The notes beneath the pieces are model-generated. The model did not search any database. It was not told the origin of the DNA and saw nothing but the letters and a program-made list of their open reading frames with translations. Source: Candidatus Zixiibacteriota bacterium (GTDB lineage Bacteria > Zixibacteria > MSB-5A5 > CAIYYT01). Taken from it: a stretch of DNA of 15,019 bases. The DNA lies in the NCBI GenBank assembly GCA_026397575.1, contig JAPLUP010000224.1, positions 1-15,019 of the forward strand. The letters run 5' to 3'. Made by a program: the position numbers and the translations under genes. This document shows positions 13,391-15,019 of this stretch, one piece after another. Position 1 is the first letter of the stretch; the number at the start of each line of letters is the position of its first letter.

Positions 13391-13830
13391 ACGAGTCGAT
13401 AGAATACCGAAACCTCAAGCCGAGCGACTATGACGAAATCATTCGTGTATGGAATGAAGCCGGACTCGGTCACAAGTCTAAGGGTCGCGACAACCGCGAC
13501 CGCATGACAGTTGAAATCAACAGATCGCCCGATCTGTGTATCGGTGCCTTCGTTAAGGACAAATTGATCGGCACAGTGATTGGTAGCTTTGATGGCCGCC
13601 GCGGCTGTGTCAATCGGCTGGCGATTGTCCCTCAGTATCGCCGCCAGCGAATTGCTGAGAAGCTAGTGGCCATCTGTGAGGAGCGCCTCAAGAAAATGGG
13701 TGCGTTGGTGATCTACTGTCTGATCGACAAGGAGAACGAACCCTCACTAACTCTGTTCAGCAAGCGGTTGGGTTATCATATTCATGATGGTATTGTCTAT
13801 CTATCCAAGCGCGACAACTGGGATGTTTAA
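13387..13830 (+). CDS. GNAT-family N-acetyltransferase
   Basis: This 147-aa single-domain protein transfers an acetyl group from acetyl-CoA to an amine. The fold signature is visible: first strand and helix (IEYRNLKPSDYDEIIRVWNEA), the beta4 strand with NRLAIVPQY, the CoA pyrophosphate loop RRQRIAEKLV (about 91-100, a variant of Q/RxxGxG/A), and the C-terminal SLTLFSKRLGYHIHD typical of RimI-like members. The substrate cannot be told; small-molecule or protein N-terminus are both possible. The ATG at 13387 overlaps the stop of the KARI-like gene by 4 nt (ATGA), so the two are likely made together and may act on the same pathway. Confidence 0.9.
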   Translation: MNESIEYRNLKPSDYDEIIRVWNEAGLGHKSKGRDNRDRMTVEINRSPDLCIGAFVKDKLIGTVIGSFDGRRGCVNRLAIVPQYRRQRIAEKLVAICEERLKKMGALVIYCLIDKENEPSLTLFSKRLGYHIHDGIVYLSKRDNWDV

Positions 13831-13856
13831 TCGCCTAGAAAGCCTTTCCGGCGATT
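13829..13856 (+). terminator. Stem-loop at the end of the pyrE-KARI-GNAT operon
   Basis: AATCGCC (13829-13835) pairs with GGCGATT (13850-13856), and within it GAAA (13838-13841) pairs with TTTC (13845-13848). The stem overlaps the GNAT stop codon. A run of T does not follow, so it is a plausible but imperfect terminator. The rest of the gap to 13911 shows only the ribosome site of the next gene. Confidence 0.45.
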
Positions 13857-13911
13857 GGACGTATCAGATTCCGCATTACTTCTTCTAAGTGTGAGTGACT
13901 AAGAGGACGCT

Positions 13912-14694
13912 TTGATCAAGGTCGAAAATCTTTCCCGGCAGTATGGAACACTCTGGGCGGTTAAAGATCTGAGTTTCGAAATCGCCGATGGCCAAGTGTA
14001 CGGTTTGCTTGGCCCCAATGGCGCCGGTAAGAGCACGACCGTCAAGATTATGGTCGGAATGCTTGCCGCCACTACCGGCGAGATCACGATCAACGGGCTC
14101 AATATCAAGACCGATGGCAACGCGATCAAAGCCAATCTCGGTTTTGTGCCCGAATCATGTGCGCTCTACGAGAACTTGACCGGTCGCGAGCATTTGGAGA
14201 TGGTCTGCAATTTGCACCATCTGCCGGTCGAAGGCATCGAGCCGCAAGTAACCAAGCTGATCGAGTTGCTCGACTTGAAGGATGCCGCCGACAAACGCAT
14301 TGCCGGCTACTCAAAGGGGATGAAGCAGAAGCTGCTGCTAGCCGGTGGCATCATACACAACCCCCGTGTGTTGATACTTGATGAGCCGCTCTCGGGACTG
14401 GATGCCAATGCGCAATCACTGTTTCGGGAGCTGATCAAGGAATTTGCGCGTGACAATCGCATAGTGATTTTCTGTTCGCATGTTCTGGAGGTGGTCGAGC
14501 GCATTTGCGACCAACTGTTGATCATTGACCACGGCAAAAAGCTCACCGAAGGTACACCGCAACAAATCATGGAGAATCAGAGTGCCACGACTCTGGGCGA
14601 GGCGTTCAGCCGGCTCACGGGTGCTACCGATATCGACGATCAGGCGCGCGGAATCCTGCGAGCAATTGAGCGCGGTAATGGCGACAATGGTTAA
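13912..14694 (+). CDS. ABC transporter ATP-binding protein (ABC-2 type)
   Basis: This 260-aa ATPase subunit has Walker A GPNGAGKST (34-42, Lys40), the Q-loop region in LGFVPESCALYENLT, signature YSKGMKQKL (a common variant of LSGGQ in CcmA/NatA-like ATPases), Walker B VLILDEP with Asp157 and Glu158, and the H-loop His190 in IFCSHV. The C-terminal extension (about 215-260) is usual for this exporter group. It starts with TTG 13912 preceded by AAGAGGA at the right spacing. It overlaps the following membrane gene, which should be its permease; together they would form an exporter. The substrate cannot be inferred. Confidence 0.94.
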   Translation: MIKVENLSRQYGTLWAVKDLSFEIADGQVYGLLGPNGAGKSTTVKIMVGMLAATTGEITINGLNIKTDGNAIKANLGFVPESCALYENLTGREHLEMVCNLHHLPVEGIEPQVTKLIELLDLKDAADKRIAGYSKGMKQKLLLAGGIIHNPRVLILDEPLSGLDANAQSLFRELIKEFARDNRIVIFCSHVLEVVERICDQLLIIDHGKKLTEGTPQQIMENQSATTLGEAFSRLTGATDIDDQARGILRAIERGNGDNG

Positions 14695-15019
14695 AGAACC
14701 GATCGACAAGCGACAACTGAAGACACTTCTGAAAGCCAGTCTCAAGACTGACTTGCGCTCTTCGTCAAGCCGTTTTGGTGGCGAGCGCAAGAGTCTTCTC
14801 GGCATTCCACCCATTGCCTTCGTGCTATTGATCTATTTGGGCATGTCGGCTATGTTAAGCGGCGTTGTGGCCAGCGCTAATGATGTCTTCCTCGGAGCTT
14901 TTTTCGTCTTGGCCATGCAGATGGTCTTCGTGGCTGTCACGATCCTACTGGAGTTTTCGCATCTGATTCTCAGCCCTGATGATTTTCCGATCCTTGCGCC
15001 GCATCCGGTCAATTCGCGC
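14678..15019 (+). CDS. ABC-2 type permease subunit, N-terminal part (runs off the window)
   Basis: The frame is open from ATG 14678 (alternative ATG 14687) to the last base, 114 codons. A basic, soluble N-terminus (about 45 residues) is followed by two hydrophobic segments (IAFVLLIYLGMSAMLSGVV and FLGAFFVLAMQMVFVAVTIL) and then SPDDFPILAPHPVNSR. A conserved-looking acidic and proline loop of this form after the second helix is common in large ABC-2 permeases paired with NatA-like ATPases. It overlaps the ATPase gene by 17 nt, supporting a two-gene exporter. The rest of the protein is outside the window. Confidence 0.8.
   Translation, partial: MATMVKEPIDKRQLKTLLKASLKTDLRSSSSRFGGERKSLLGIPPIAFVLLIYLGMSAMLSGVVASANDVFLGAFFVLAMQMVFVAVTILLEFSHLILSPDDFPILAPHPVNSR

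Noticed and set aside
1..15019. tRNA, rRNA or CRISPR features
   Set aside because: No cloverleaf-like segments, rRNA-like stretches or regularly spaced direct repeats were seen on either strand.

Overview
The window looks like a piece of chromosome from an uncultured Gram-negative bacterium, probably of the FCB / candidate-phylum kind (Zixibacteria-like). This is inferred from gene content only: a TPR lipoprotein starting CVYFNSFYHA, a DUF5683-type membrane protein, and a two-subunit (PyrK/PyrD class 1B) dihydroorotate dehydrogenase. There are no RNA genes, CRISPR arrays or transposases. Genes are densely packed, many junctions overlap by 1-17 nt, and TTG and GTG starts are common.

Layout. 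(1) 2-3210: the end of the rod-shape operon, with the mreD tail, mrdA (PBP2) and rodA, overlapping one another. (2) 3211-4600: an AT-rich island unlike its surroundings. It carries palindromes, a 64-aa ORF with one CPLC motif, and a 339-aa protein that combines a PD-(D/E)XK nuclease core with a winged-helix region. (3) 4646-5483: a wlbA/wbpB-type sugar-nucleotide dehydrogenase broken by an out-of-frame internal deletion that removes most of the Rossmann half-site. (4) 5491-5595: a REP/MITE-like imperfect inverted repeat and small hairpins. (5) 5597-6097 on the minus strand: a DUF5683-like membrane protein, divergent from the next operon. (6) 6188-11660: cobB (sirtuin), a TPR/TonB-domain lipoprotein, pyrK, pyrD and pyrF in one tight run. 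The two genes flanking the divergent region at 6098-6187 each have a sigma70-type -10 box 6-8 nt before the ATG, so both mRNAs are predicted to be leaderless or nearly so. (7) 11663-11785: a decayed C-terminal scrap of a MacB/FtsX-type permease. (8) 11795-13830: a consensus promoter, then pyrE, a divergent ketol-acid reductoisomerase paralogue and a GNAT acetyltransferase, overlapping by 1 and 4 nt. (9) 13912 to the end: an ABC ATPase and the start of its permease.

The pyrimidine genes together cover the last three steps to UMP: PyrD/PyrK oxidise dihydroorotate, PyrE adds PRPP to orotate, and PyrF decarboxylates OMP. The strongest points for follow-up are the KARI-like protein, which has lost two catalytic residues (Lys to His132, Glu to Gln232) while keeping six; the pyrK gene, whose homologous reading frame runs 28 codons upstream of the first usual start codon to an ATA sitting 7 nt after a perfect GGAGG; and the nuclease island next to the broken wlbA gene.
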